DNA from: Fidelibacterota bacterium
GTDB taxonomy: Bacteria; Marinisomatota; Marinisomatia; Marinisomatales; UBA1611
Assembly: GCA_002722105.1 (NCBI GenBank)
Contig: PBKF01000043.1
Coordinates: 1-10,745, forward strand
Direction: 5' to 3'
DNA length: 10,745 bases
Shown here: positions 1-8,074 of the stretch, one piece after another
Layout: each line of letters begins with the position of its first letter
Position numbering within the stretch: position 1 is the first letter of the stretch
Translations under genes and position numbers: made by a program
The notes under the pieces: model-generated
What the model was told of the DNA's origin: nothing
What the model saw: only the letters and a program-made list of their open reading frames with translations
The model's database searches: none

Positions 1-323
1 TCTGCACTTTCCACTTTAGGAACTAGAACAGCATGGACATTTTGGGGAACAATATATTCTAAATCTTTTAATCCAATATCACTTGAGTTTATCCTTACCA
101 TCCGCTCAATACCCTGAAAATCAACCAACCGTAAAGCATTTCTAACTATCACTCTGGCTTTTTCCTTATCTATGAAAGGAATAGCATCTTCTAAATCTAG
201 GATGATACAATCAGGTGAATAGTTCTTGGCTTTTAATATTTTCTCTGGTTGGTTTCCCGGAACATATAGACGACTCCTTCGAATACGATCATGGGATGTT
301 AAGGCCATATTCCCATGATTCAT
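1..323 (-). CDS. CitE/HpcH-HpaI family lyase, N-terminal part (cut by window edge)
   Basis: The 107 visible residues match the start of the HpcH/HpaI aldolase / citrate lyase beta (CitE) / malyl-CoA lyase superfamily. These are TIM-barrel enzymes that cleave or form C-C bonds next to a CoA thioester or carboxylate. Seen: RSRLYVPGN at residues 16-24, the usual first strand with the CoA-binding loop; CIILDLEDAIP at 39-49; K53-E-K-A-R, typical of the helix after strand 2; VRIN at 76-79, with the conserved active-site Arg; and VLVPKVESA at 99-107, whose Glu normally binds Mg. The C-terminal two thirds lie beyond base 1, so the substrate cannot be assigned. The start chosen is the ATG at 321-323. 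A second ATG lies five codons later at M6. The same frame stays open upstream to base 434 without a usual start codon, so the true N-terminus is uncertain. It lies downstream of galM on the same strand, about 250 bp away. Confidence 0.85.
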   Translation of the reverse strand, partial: MNHGNMALTSHDRIRRSRLYVPGNQPEKILKAKNYSPDCIILDLEDAIPFIDKEKARVIVRNALRLVDFQGIERMVRINSSDIGLKDLEYIVPQNVHAVLVPKVESA

Positions 324-475
324 CGGTGGTAATGATTGGGCAGTTAGTACCTTGATGATTTTTTTTGTTTCTAGATTTTCTTGTAAATATTCGATAAATA
401 TGTTTTCTTTGTTTAAAGCATCAAATAAATATAATCATCTACCCTAGAATGATATCGATGGAGAGTCTTTTCAAA
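324..475 (-). pseudogene. possible decayed gene remnant upstream of the CitE-like gene
   Basis: The frame of the CitE-like gene stays open upstream from 323 to 434. It encodes a coding-looking stretch (FDALNKENIFIEYL, then KKIIKVLTAQSLPP) with no ATG, GTG or TTG start, and is stopped by TGA at 435-437. A second open stretch in another frame (FEKTLHRYHSRVDDYIYL) covers roughly 422-475 and overlaps it across a run of T residues. Joined by one frameshift, they read as a single continuous polypeptide segment. I do not recognise the protein. It may be the end of a decayed upstream gene, an N-terminal extension of the lyase broken by a frameshift or sequencing error, or chance open frame in AT-rich DNA. 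Confidence 0.25.
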
Positions 476-576
476 TTACGAATCAAAAAATGTATACCCT
501 TATTAGATATTTTAAATTATTAATAAACTCTATCATTTCTTAAATCATATCAATTATTATGATAATAAATAATTTA

Positions 577-1578
577 TCATTTAATATTTAAACCATATTT
601 TATCATATAATCATATACATCACCTTTTTTCAATATTGGTGATGGAAAATTAATCTTGTTTGGAGAATCGGGAAAGAATTGTGGCTCTAAACAGAGGCCA
701 CGATGTTTAGATAATGGTTTCCCATATATGTCATTATAGTTCCCATCTAAGAAATTTCCTGAATAAAATTGTAATCCAGGCAAATTAGTTTTAACACTCA
801 TTTCTAATCCGGAACTTTTTGAATATAATTTTGCAGCTAAATTTAATTTTTGATCATCATCTAAATTAATTACAAAATTATGATCATATCCTTGAGCATA
901 AATGAGTTGTTTAAAATTATTTGAAATACGTTTACCAATCTTAATTGGTTTTCTAAAATCAAGAGGTGTATTATTCACTGAAACTATCTTTCCTGTAGGA
1001 ATTAGGTCGCTATTTATTTCAGTATAATTTTCTGCATTAATAAATAATAGATGGTTCAGAATGTTATTACTATTTTCTCCACTTAGATTAAAATAAGAGT
1101 GATGTGTTAGATTAACTATAGTGTCCTGGTTTGCTATACATTCATAATAAATAGAAAGTTCATTATCTTTATTTATTTCATATATTGTCTTTACATCAAT
1201 ATCTCCAGGATATCCTTGGTCTTTATCTGGACTTCTTAGATTAAAGATTATCTTTGAATCAGAAATCTTTTTTACTGACCATTTTTGACTACTAAATCCT
1301 TTTGGACCTCCATGAAGATGATGTCCATTATCATTCGTTTTTAGCTGAATACTTTCATCACCTAATTGAAACTGTCCATTTTTGATACGATTAGCATATC
1401 TACCTGCTGTTGCACCGAGATAAAATGGATTATCCATATAATTTTTTTCATTATCATATCCTAACACAATATTTATTTTTCTACCATCCTTATCTAAAGT
1501 ATCCCATCTGGTAATTGAAGCCCCCCATTCAGAAAAAAATATAACAGTGTTTCTATTATTCGATATATGTAAATCCAT
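577..1578 (-). CDS. galM: aldose 1-epimerase (galactose mutarotase)
   Basis: A cytoplasmic mutarotase that interconverts the alpha and beta anomers of galactose, glucose and related aldoses, feeding the Leloir pathway or other hexose catabolism. The 333-residue length is normal for GalM and the protein looks complete. Seen in order: GRYANRI (59-65, substrate-binding Arg64), HHLHGGPKGF (86-95, His89), NLTHHSYFNLSG (156-167, catalytic acid His160), YDHNF (231-235, Asp232) and LEPQFFPDSPN (297-307, catalytic base Glu298). These match the His/His/Asp/Glu active-site set known for E. coli and Lactococcus GalM. There is no signal peptide. The ATG at 1576-1578 is used; no convincing Shine-Dalgarno sequence precedes it. 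No galK, galT or sugar transporter is visible nearby. The coding sequence is strongly AT-biased (many Asn, Lys and Ile codons), more so than the SOS genes further right. An AT-rich inverted repeat (ATGATAA / TTATCAT, 559-580) spans the stop codon but lacks a T-run. Confidence 0.95.
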   Translation of the reverse strand: MDLHISNNRNTVIFFSEWGASITRWDTLDKDGRKINIVLGYDNEKNYMDNPFYLGATAGRYANRIKNGQFQLGDESIQLKTNDNGHHLHGGPKGFSSQKWSVKKISDSKIIFNLRSPDKDQGYPGDIDVKTIYEINKDNELSIYYECIANQDTIVNLTHHSYFNLSGENSNNILNHLLFINAENYTEINSDLIPTGKIVSVNNTPLDFRKPIKIGKRISNNFKQLIYAQGYDHNFVINLDDDQKLNLAAKLYSKSSGLEMSVKTNLPGLQFYSGNFLDGNYNDIYGKPLSKHRGLCLEPQFFPDSPNKINFPSPILKKGDVYDYMIKYGLNIK

Positions 1579-2127
1579 AAAATTTTTAAAAATTGCTTAA
1601 TGCTAAGTAAAAAGGAATCAAATTTTTAATGATTCTAATTTATTTAAAAATCTTGTTTTGTTACTATTTAAATTATTTTTCAACATAAAATTCGTTTCAA
1701 ATTAAAATCTCAATCATATAGACTAAAACTGGATAATATTTTTCATATATATTTTTTTGAAATTAGTTTGATGATTTCTTATCTACTAATGAAACAGCAC
1801 AATCTGCAAAACCTAAACCTGTCATTTGAATTACAAATCTATTGTGGGAATATTTTACACCTTATCAGCCCCAGAACATTAAATACCATTAATATTTCAT
1901 TATCATATGCAATAGAGAAATAAAGAAAAATTTTTATTTTTAATTAATCATTAAATTTGTTCTACATATCCTCTAAATAAATTTGATGATATAAAATAAA
2001 CATTAATAAAGCGATCTTATTCTATAATAATAGAAATGCTTTAATTACTTTGTTAAATAAAAATAGAAAACTTTTTCAAGCTTAATCCTAATCAGTAATT
2101 TTTAGATAATTTCTGAACCAATATAAA
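1579..2127. other. AT-rich divergent intergenic region (galM / FGE-like gene)
   Basis: This 549-bp gap must hold the promoters of galM (leftward) and the FGE-like gene (rightward). I see no complete gene or RNA in it. A TATAAT box at 2023-2028 lies about 100 bp upstream of the FGE-like start but lacks a recognisable -35 element at the right spacing. A short inverted repeat (GAATCA / TGATTC, about 1615-1635) lies in the galM leader. The middle contains a possible coding remnant, listed separately. Confidence 0.6.
1763..1861 (-). pseudogene. possible C-terminal remnant of an unknown protein
   Basis: A 32-codon stretch on the minus strand reads like a real protein C-terminus, with segments NRFVIQM, TGLGFADCAVSL and VDKKSSN, and then ends at TAA (1763-1765). 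It has an internal ATG (1823-1825) but is closed upstream by TAA at 1862-1864. An overlapping frame just upstream reads CSGADKV, which would join it by one frameshift. The small, glycine-rich composition differs from the Asn/Lys/Ile-rich chance translation expected of this AT-rich DNA. I cannot name the family. If real, it shows that genes in this gap have been lost. Confidence 0.25.
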
Positions 2128-3171
2128 TTGAAAAATAAATTAAAATACATGTTATTGGCAGTAATTATTGCTACTATAGCAATATCCTTTAAATATCCAA
2201 TATTTAGTACCTCCCCAAAAATTTATGCAATAGATCAGAATATGGTATTAATACCAGGAGGAAAATTTCTTATGGGTAGTGATGGAGTAGAAGCCTTCTC
2301 AAATGAAATGCCCGTACACGAAGTGATTGTAGACTCCTTTTTTATGGATCAATATGAAGTTACCAACCTCCAATTTTTAGAATTTGTAAACGAGACTGGA
2401 TATATTACTACTGCAGAAAAAATGATCAACTGGACTGAAATGGAAAAACAATTGCCTGCTGATATTCCTAAACCGCCGGATTCTTTATTGGTCCCCGGTT
2501 CACTTATTTTTGTCAAAAATGAAAATCCAATACCGTTAAATGATGAGTCAAAATGGTGGAAGTGGGAAAAAGGAGCTTCATGGAAAAATCCAGCTGGAAA
2601 TAATAGTACGACTAAAAATAAAATGAACCATCCTGTTGTTCATGTATCCTGGGAAGATGCCAATGCTTTTGCAAAATGGGCAGGTAAAAGATTACCGACT
2701 GAAGCTGAATGGGAATTTGCTGCTCGCGGTGGGAGGGAAAAATCGCGTTATCCCTGGGGGAATATATCCATAAATAAATCACCCATGCGCGCTAATTTTT
2801 GGCAAGGAAATTTCCCTGCTGTAAACACACAAGAAGATGGATTTTTATTAACTGCACCAGTCGGTTCTTACCCACCTAATAATTATGGATTATATGATAT
2901 CGCTGGAAATGTATGGGAATGGTGTTCTGATTATTATAATGAAAATAGCTATGCTTATGATAAAAGCTTAGGGGTTTGTATTAATCCAAAAGGGCCAGAA
3001 ATAGCTTACGATTCTGGAGAACCATTCGCAAATAAAAGGGTACTGCGGGGCGGATCTTTTTTATGTAATGATAGCTATTGCTCAGGATATAGAGTTAGTA
3101 GAAGAATAGGCTCAACGGAAGATACAAGTCTGAATCACACTGGTTTTCGTTGTGTAAGAGACTATAATTAA
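2128..3171 (+). CDS. formylglycine-generating enzyme (SUMF1/FGE-sulfatase domain) protein, exported or membrane-anchored
   Basis: FGE-family enzymes oxidise a cysteine in sulfatases to formylglycine using O2 and copper; many relatives have other roles. Residues 1-27 hold basic KNKLKY followed by a hydrophobic segment, so this is a signal peptide or anchor and the domain acts outside the cytoplasm. The FGE domain runs from about residue 39 (MVLIPGGKFLMGS) to the end, with WEDANAFAKWAGKRLPTEAE in the middle, GLYDIAGNVWEW and the terminal GFRC motif. The sequence RGGSFLCNDSYCSGYR places Cys313 and Cys318 with the same 4-residue spacing as the two copper-binding catalytic cysteines of human SUMF1. 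That favours true FGE activity over a degenerate relative. No sulfatase gene is in the window. The start is TTG at 2128. An in-frame ATG at 2149 (residue 8) would remove the basic residues of the signal, so I prefer TTG. Neither start has a Shine-Dalgarno sequence. A terminator follows. Confidence 0.9.
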   Translation: MKNKLKYMLLAVIIATIAISFKYPIFSTSPKIYAIDQNMVLIPGGKFLMGSDGVEAFSNEMPVHEVIVDSFFMDQYEVTNLQFLEFVNETGYITTAEKMINWTEMEKQLPADIPKPPDSLLVPGSLIFVKNENPIPLNDESKWWKWEKGASWKNPAGNNSTTKNKMNHPVVHVSWEDANAFAKWAGKRLPTEAEWEFAARGGREKSRYPWGNISINKSPMRANFWQGNFPAVNTQEDGFLLTAPVGSYPPNNYGLYDIAGNVWEWCSDYYNENSYAYDKSLGVCINPKGPEIAYDSGEPFANKRVLRGGSFLCNDSYCSGYRVSRRIGSTEDTSLNHTGFRCVRDYN

Positions 3172-3212
3172 AATAAAAACTATTATCTTAATAATAATAC
3201 TATAATCACCAT

Positions 3213-3245
3213 AATTAGAACGATAATTATAGTTCTAATTTTTTT
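3213..3245 (+). terminator. rho-independent terminator of the FGE-like gene
   Basis: A perfect 9-bp stem (AATTAGAAC, 3213-3221, pairing with GTTCTAATT, 3232-3240) encloses a 10-nt loop and runs straight into seven T residues (3239-3245) on the plus strand. It lies 41 bp after the stop codon, between two convergent genes. The T-run is on the plus side only, so it serves the FGE-like gene rather than dnaE2. Confidence 0.8.
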
Positions 3246-3285
3246 ATTACAAAGATCTTTAAAGAACCGAAATATATAAAATTGT

Positions 3286-6270
3286 TTAATTTATCTTTTT
3301 CATCCACTGCTGCAAACTGGCCATTTTTTCAATGCTTACGATATAAACACCAAATGATTCTTCCACTATGCCTCTAATGATAAACAACGTTTCCCAGTGA
3401 AGCATATCCCCAAATTCACGGAACACACCAGGGAATAAAACACATTCATAGATCTCTGTTTCATCTTCCATCGTTAAAAATTCCATGGGCTCCAAATTGC
3501 CGGTGATAGTTTCCTTCCGTGTAATATATACCCCAATCAAATAAATGGATTGTCCCACAAATTTTGGTATGTCTTTAGCATATTTGATTTTGCGGCTCAA
3601 CCGTGTCCGATACACTGCCAATGGATGAATCGATAAGGGATAGCCAAATGTTTCTAACTCCATTCGGTATTGATCTTTATCGGTTAATTCCTGAGAATTA
3701 GGTGATACTTTTAGGGGTTGTCGCTCACCGTTTTGGAGATAAAATCCTGCCACCCGATAAGCTAATTCTCGATGATTCAATTCCGGTGCCAATTGCCGGA
3801 AACAGCCAGCGTTGGTTAAAACCATTGCATCTGCTAAATTCAACTCCACCCGATATAAAAAATCGTTCAGTGAATCAAACTCTCCGGCCTTTCTTTCATC
3901 TAGAATTCTGTCCACTGCTTTTTTCTGAAGTTGCTTTATACTCATGAACCCCATGCGAATTTTATTTTTTCGTCCTCGCCATTCCCGGTTACTTCTATTT
4001 ATATCCGGCGGCAGAATCTGGATTCCGAACCGTCGAGCTTCACTCATGTAGGCATAGGATGAATAAAAACCGCCTTGGTTGGAAATGACAGTTGCTAAAA
4101 ATTCTGCCGGGAAGTGCGCTTTGAGATAGGCACAGGTGAAAGATAACATGGCGTAGGATGCTGAATGGGGCTTGCAGAATGAATAGCCCGCGAAGGATGC
4201 AATCATGTCCCATACACCTTGAATCATTTGGGGCGCATAACCTCTCCGAAGTGATCCTGCAGTGAATTTCTTTTTCCAGGATAAAATAAGATGCTGCATG
4301 GAATCACGCCTCATGGTTTTTCGCAACGCATCTGCTTCCGCGTAACCCAACCCTGCCATGACCATAGCAGCCATGGACACTTGTTCTTCATAAACCATAA
4401 TACCATAACTCTCAGATAAAAAATCCAAATCAGGATGAAGTAAATTCCATTCTTCCCCGTGAATCCTTGATAACATTATATTGGTAAACCGATTTGCTGC
4501 CGGGCGGATAATGGATGAATAAATCACCACATGTTCAAAATCTACAATACCGGCCTTTGCTAAGAGTTGCCGTGTAGCCGGACTCTCAATATAAAATACA
4601 CCCATGGTTTTTCCCGATTTCATGAGTTCTTCGGTTTTACTATCTCCTACAGGCTGAATTTGATGATAATCTACATACTTATTTCTGGATGCCGCTTCGC
4701 CGTAATTCAAATTCACCTGCCGAATGGTATCTCGCACTACTGCCAGACTCCGATTCCCCAACAGATCAATTTTTAAGAGCCCTGAATCTTCCACCTGATC
4801 TTTTTCCCATTCTACGATCTGGATCCCTTTCGGTGCCACAAGCACAGGTACATATTTTCGAATTTCATCCGGTACAATCACCACACCTCCGGGATGAACC
4901 GAGGGATGACGGAATACCCCTACAATTTTTTCACTCTCACGTAAAATGCGAATCAAAGTATCATCTAGATCTACATTAGCAAATCTTGGGTCGGTTCGAA
5001 CCCAATGTTCTAAGTCCCTTCGGGAAGTATACCAGCCAATCCGCTTGGTAATACTTTTGATCTCTTCGTTGGATAACCCATAAACCTTCCCCACTTCCCG
5101 AATGGCAGACCTTGGTTTTAAAAATACTTGGCTCGACACCATGGCCGTCCGACTATTCCCATATTTTTTGAATACATATTCTAGAATACTAGCCCGCTCA
5201 TCCCAAGGAAAATCCACATCAATATCCGGCATATTTTCCCGTTCCGGATGGATAAATCGTTCAAATTGGAGTGAGTGCTGAAGTGGATCGACCTGCGTGA
5301 TAAATAAACAATAACTTACAATAGATGCAGCAGCGGATCCTCGGCCGATAGTGGCACGGGTTTGTTCAACAACATCCTGCACAATCAAAAAATATGGTGA
5401 AAAACCCTTTTGCGTAATAATACTTAATTCATGTTGAATGCGTTGTCTGATTATCTCATTAATCTCTCCATATCGAATCTTAGCACCAACGTAAACTTTC
5501 TCTTTCAATGTTTCATTGGAATGATACGTCTCCTTTAAAGAAAGCCCGGGAAAAATTGTATTAATAAATGACCAATCCCGTTTACAACGATCTGCCAAAT
5601 AACGGCTGTTATTCAGTGAATCCAAACTGTTAGGAAAAAGTCTCACCATATCCGCTTCAAATCGAAACCAATGCTGATCCGATTTATATTCCGATCGGTT
5701 CAATTGTTCCAGTGTAGTCTTTTTTTCAATAGCTCTTAGCGTTAAGTGAGCATCATGGTCACTTGGAGATCTGAAATAGACATCACCTGTTCCTACAATC
5801 TCCAATTTAAATTTTTTGGATAAACGATGTGCTTCAGACTCCTGAATACTTGGACGTAGCTCAATAAATAAATGAGTGTCCGGAATAAATTTCATCAATG
5901 CTTTCAACGTATTTTCATCATGTGCGAGAACAAATAAACCAATGCATTTTTCCCTTAAAATATCTATAACCGATTGGTTGGGATTATCATGAATAGCAGA
6001 CACAATACGACAGATATTTTCATACCCATACTGATTTTCTGCCAAAAGGATTACTTCATCTTTATCTGTAATTAAATTTGTGCCAGCGATGGGAAAAATT
6101 CCTGCATCTTTGCAATGCTGAACAAAATGGATAAATCCCCATAATCCATTTACATCTGTCAGTGCTAATGTATCCATGCCCTCTGATTTTGAAAGAGACA
6201 CCAAATCTGAAAGTGATAAAAGTCCACGCATGGGAGAATAAACAGAATGAGTGTTTAAATGGATAAACAT
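3286..6270 (-). CDS. dnaE2: error-prone DNA polymerase DnaE2 (ImuC)
   Basis: A C-family polymerase alpha subunit of the DnaE2/ImuC type, which carries out translesion synthesis and SOS mutagenesis. At 994 residues it is slightly shorter than typical DnaE2 and lacks the long C-terminal extension of replicative DnaE. The N-terminal PHP domain (about 1-200) is degenerate: the HxH motif reads N6-T7-H8 and the usual TDHG reads T-D39-V-N, so metal-dependent proofreading is unlikely. The polymerase catalytic Asps are intact: PDIDVDF at 348-354 gives Asp351 and Asp353, and KIDLLGNRSL gives Asp502. A helix-hairpin-helix region (about 740-830) and an OB-fold (about 890-980, IYLIGVYITRKE onward) follow. 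The ATG at 6268-6270 directly follows the imuB stop (TAAATG), which implies translational coupling. I see no clear beta-clamp motif at its C-terminus, which fits dependence on ImuB for clamp binding. Confidence 0.95.
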   Translation of the reverse strand: MFIHLNTHSVYSPMRGLLSLSDLVSLSKSEGMDTLALTDVNGLWGFIHFVQHCKDAGIFPIAGTNLITDKDEVILLAENQYGYENICRIVSAIHDNPNQSVIDILREKCIGLFVLAHDENTLKALMKFIPDTHLFIELRPSIQESEAHRLSKKFKLEIVGTGDVYFRSPSDHDAHLTLRAIEKKTTLEQLNRSEYKSDQHWFRFEADMVRLFPNSLDSLNNSRYLADRCKRDWSFINTIFPGLSLKETYHSNETLKEKVYVGAKIRYGEINEIIRQRIQHELSIITQKGFSPYFLIVQDVVEQTRATIGRGSAAASIVSYCLFITQVDPLQHSLQFERFIHPERENMPDIDVDFPWDERASILEYVFKKYGNSRTAMVSSQVFLKPRSAIREVGKVYGLSNEEIKSITKRIGWYTSRRDLEHWVRTDPRFANVDLDDTLIRILRESEKIVGVFRHPSVHPGGVVIVPDEIRKYVPVLVAPKGIQIVEWEKDQVEDSGLLKIDLLGNRSLAVVRDTIRQVNLNYGEAASRNKYVDYHQIQPVGDSKTEELMKSGKTMGVFYIESPATRQLLAKAGIVDFEHVVIYSSIIRPAANRFTNIMLSRIHGEEWNLLHPDLDFLSESYGIMVYEEQVSMAAMVMAGLGYAEADALRKTMRRDSMQHLILSWKKKFTAGSLRRGYAPQMIQGVWDMIASFAGYSFCKPHSASYAMLSFTCAYLKAHFPAEFLATVISNQGGFYSSYAYMSEARRFGIQILPPDINRSNREWRGRKNKIRMGFMSIKQLQKKAVDRILDERKAGEFDSLNDFLYRVELNLADAMVLTNAGCFRQLAPELNHRELAYRVAGFYLQNGERQPLKVSPNSQELTDKDQYRMELETFGYPLSIHPLAVYRTRLSRKIKYAKDIPKFVGQSIYLIGVYITRKETITGNLEPMEFLTMEDETEIYECVLFPGVFREFGDMLHWETLFIIRGIVEESFGVYIVSIEKMASLQQWMKKIN

Positions 6271-7443
6271 TTACAATCGACCTAATGCCTGAAATACATC
6301 TGCTGTTTGAAGGCTATGAACACCATACTTCTGCCGGACTTTTTCTACCGCTTTAGAGATAGCCATATTCCGACTCTCTCCTCTTAAAAAAAGGTCTGTC
6401 TGATAAACATAAGGCCGAAAATCAGACACATCAATCAAAATGGTTCGAATACGATTTCGTCTTTCATTTGCCTTATTAAAAAGTTGCCGACAGACTGTAA
6501 TCACCGATGTATCATCAATCCCGGTAATACACCCAACACTGTGATGCTGATGACCATCAATGTAATGAATGTCCAATCGAACCCTGTTCGCCAGTTGTCT
6601 TCGCTGACGCAGTTTGAAGGCTACCTGTTCTGCTAAATTTTTCACGATAGGATGAAGCACCGTTTCATCATTGGTATCTTCCGGAAGCACCATTTGCTCT
6701 ACAATATGATCCCGGAATTGATGGGGTCTTACGACAGATGAATCTTTCCCTTGTGCTTCCCGTGCCAATTGGACGGCATGGATACCAAAGAATGTCAGAA
6801 ATTGATCTGTGTTGCTTGCCATGGATTGAATCTGCTGAACCTGTTCAATCCATAAAAATCGGAGCAAACGTTGAACAGGTTTTTCCTTCACTTTAGGTAG
6901 AACTAGCGGTATCAAAGGAGATAAAAATTTTGCTTCTTCACCATTCTGAACTTCATAAATCGTTTCAGGAACCACAGATGTTACAATCCGGCTTATCAAT
7001 TTATTGATGCTGATACCCACCATGCCTTCGATACTGGTTTTCTCTTGGATTTGCTTCAAAATAGATAAACCGGTATTATGAACATGACTCCGAATCTCAC
7101 ACATTCCATTCATATCCAGATAGAATCTGCCCATGCCTTCCAACTCAACAACTGGAGTAAATGTGGATACGGTTTCATATACATAACGATTCACGCGGGC
7201 ATAAAGTGCTTGATTGTAAGGTAGTAACTGGACACCTTGACTCATTTTGCGAGCGATGGAAACTTTCATGCCATGGGATAGCCCTTCTTCTTTTGCTTCT
7301 GGAGATAAAAACAGAATTTTACCGCTTGGCCGGGTAGATGAGATAATGGCTACCGGACGTGTATTCAGACTGGGATCCATGATCCGCTCTGCCTGGAGCT
7401 GTAATTCCTTAAGACGTATATGAAAAACGTCTCGAGCGATCAT
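6271..7443 (-). CDS. imuB: ImuB-like catalytically inactive Y-family polymerase
   Basis: A Y-family (DinB/UmuC-like) protein of 390 residues. In known mutasomes ImuB does not polymerise; it links DnaE2 to the beta clamp. The fold is recognisable from PVAIISS (30-36), GLSHGMKVSIAR (54-65), FYLDMNG (107-113) and VGISINKLISRI (142-153). The polymerase active site is lost: where Pol IV has S-x-D-E-A-Y-L-D, this protein has G103-M-G-R-F-Y-L-D110, so the catalytic Asp-Glu pair is Gly105-Arg106. The first-motif Asp aligns with Arg10. A beta-clamp motif, QTDLFL (348-353), is present, followed by a terminal helix as in other Y-family tails. These two facts favour ImuB over DinB. It starts 10 nt after lexA and abuts dnaE2 with no gap. 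I see no imuA (the RecA-like partner) in the window. Confidence 0.92.
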   Translation of the reverse strand: MIARDVFHIRLKELQLQAERIMDPSLNTRPVAIISSTRPSGKILFLSPEAKEEGLSHGMKVSIARKMSQGVQLLPYNQALYARVNRYVYETVSTFTPVVELEGMGRFYLDMNGMCEIRSHVHNTGLSILKQIQEKTSIEGMVGISINKLISRIVTSVVPETIYEVQNGEEAKFLSPLIPLVLPKVKEKPVQRLLRFLWIEQVQQIQSMASNTDQFLTFFGIHAVQLAREAQGKDSSVVRPHQFRDHIVEQMVLPEDTNDETVLHPIVKNLAEQVAFKLRQRRQLANRVRLDIHYIDGHQHHSVGCITGIDDTSVITVCRQLFNKANERRNRIRTILIDVSDFRPYVYQTDLFLRGESRNMAISKAVEKVRQKYGVHSLQTADVFQALGRL

Positions 7444-7453
7444 GGAAGCGTAC

Positions 7454-8074
7454 CTAGTTCAAATAATTCCGGAAGGAATAAAGAAGCACGCCATTAATAT
7501 GAAAATCGTCTTGTGGATTTATTTTAATGATTGAAAATTTAGGATTTCTGGGATGGAGCTCAATACAATCCAGTTTGGGAATATAACACTTTAATGTGGC
7601 TTCACCATTGATCAATGCTACCACAATTTGCCCGGATCGAGCTGTAGCTGCTTTCTTCGCAACAATAAAATCGCCATCGTGAATATTTTCATCGATCATG
7701 GAGTTCCCTTTCACCTGTAGTACATAGTTATCAGGATGCAGCAAGGATGGAGGTACATCTACCATTTCTGGATTCTCTAACGCTTCGATGGGCTCTCCCG
7801 CAGCAATAAGGCCCAGCAGCGGCAAACGAGCTGATGTAGTTGTGGCGTGCTCTTTGTGGATTAATGTGAGCGCTCGCTTACCGTTGGGACCTTTTATACG
7901 AGATAAATGACCTTCTTGTTCTAAGGTCTTTACATACCAATTCACTGTCCCCAATGAACCAAATCCCAAACTAGCCATAATCTCTTCATAGGATGGAGAA
8001 TAGCCGTGGATCAACGTGAATCGTTGGACAAAATTCAGGAATTTTTTCAATTTTGGGGACAAGACTTTTATCAC
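7454..8074 (-). CDS. lexA: LexA repressor / SOS regulator
   Basis: The SOS transcriptional repressor, which self-cleaves when bound by RecA filaments. Its 206 residues match the family length. The N-terminal winged helix (about 1-72) contains HGYSPSYEEIMASLGF and the recognition region GSLGTVNWYVKTLE; GHLSRIKGPNGKRAL forms the wing. The S24 peptidase domain is complete: cleavage site A92-G93 in LIAAGEP, nucleophile Ser125 in GNSMIDENI, and general base Lys162 in GEATLKCY. The start is GTG (8072-8074). Translation from it aligns with the E. coli LexA N-terminus (M-K-x-L-[TS]-x-[RK]), which supports this choice although there is no Shine-Dalgarno sequence. The GTG overlaps the TGA of a 48-codon ORF (GTGA), so lexA may be translated by re-initiation. 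The recognition helix does not look like E. coli's, so a non-CTGT operator is expected. Confidence 0.96.
   Translation of the reverse strand: MIKVLSPKLKKFLNFVQRFTLIHGYSPSYEEIMASLGFGSLGTVNWYVKTLEQEGHLSRIKGPNGKRALTLIHKEHATTTSARLPLLGLIAAGEPIEALENPEMVDVPPSLLHPDNYVLQVKGNSMIDENIHDGDFIVAKKAATARSGQIVVALINGEATLKCYIPKLDCIELHPRNPKFSIIKINPQDDFHINGVLLYSFRNYLN

Noticed and set aside
559..580. Inverted repeat at the end of galM as a terminator
   Set aside because: The stem is only A/T-rich, overlaps the stop codon, and is not followed by a T-run on the minus strand.
2023..2028. TATAAT as the promoter of the FGE-like gene
   Set aside because: No -35 element stands at the right distance, and in such AT-rich DNA this hexamer is expected often by chance.
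3702..4979. Plus-strand open frames inside dnaE2
   Set aside because: They are antisense shadows of a well-conserved coding sequence and their translations show no domain-like features.
6271..7443. Active DNA polymerase IV (DinB)
   Set aside because: Both metal-binding motifs are lost and the gene sits between lexA and dnaE2, the ImuB position.
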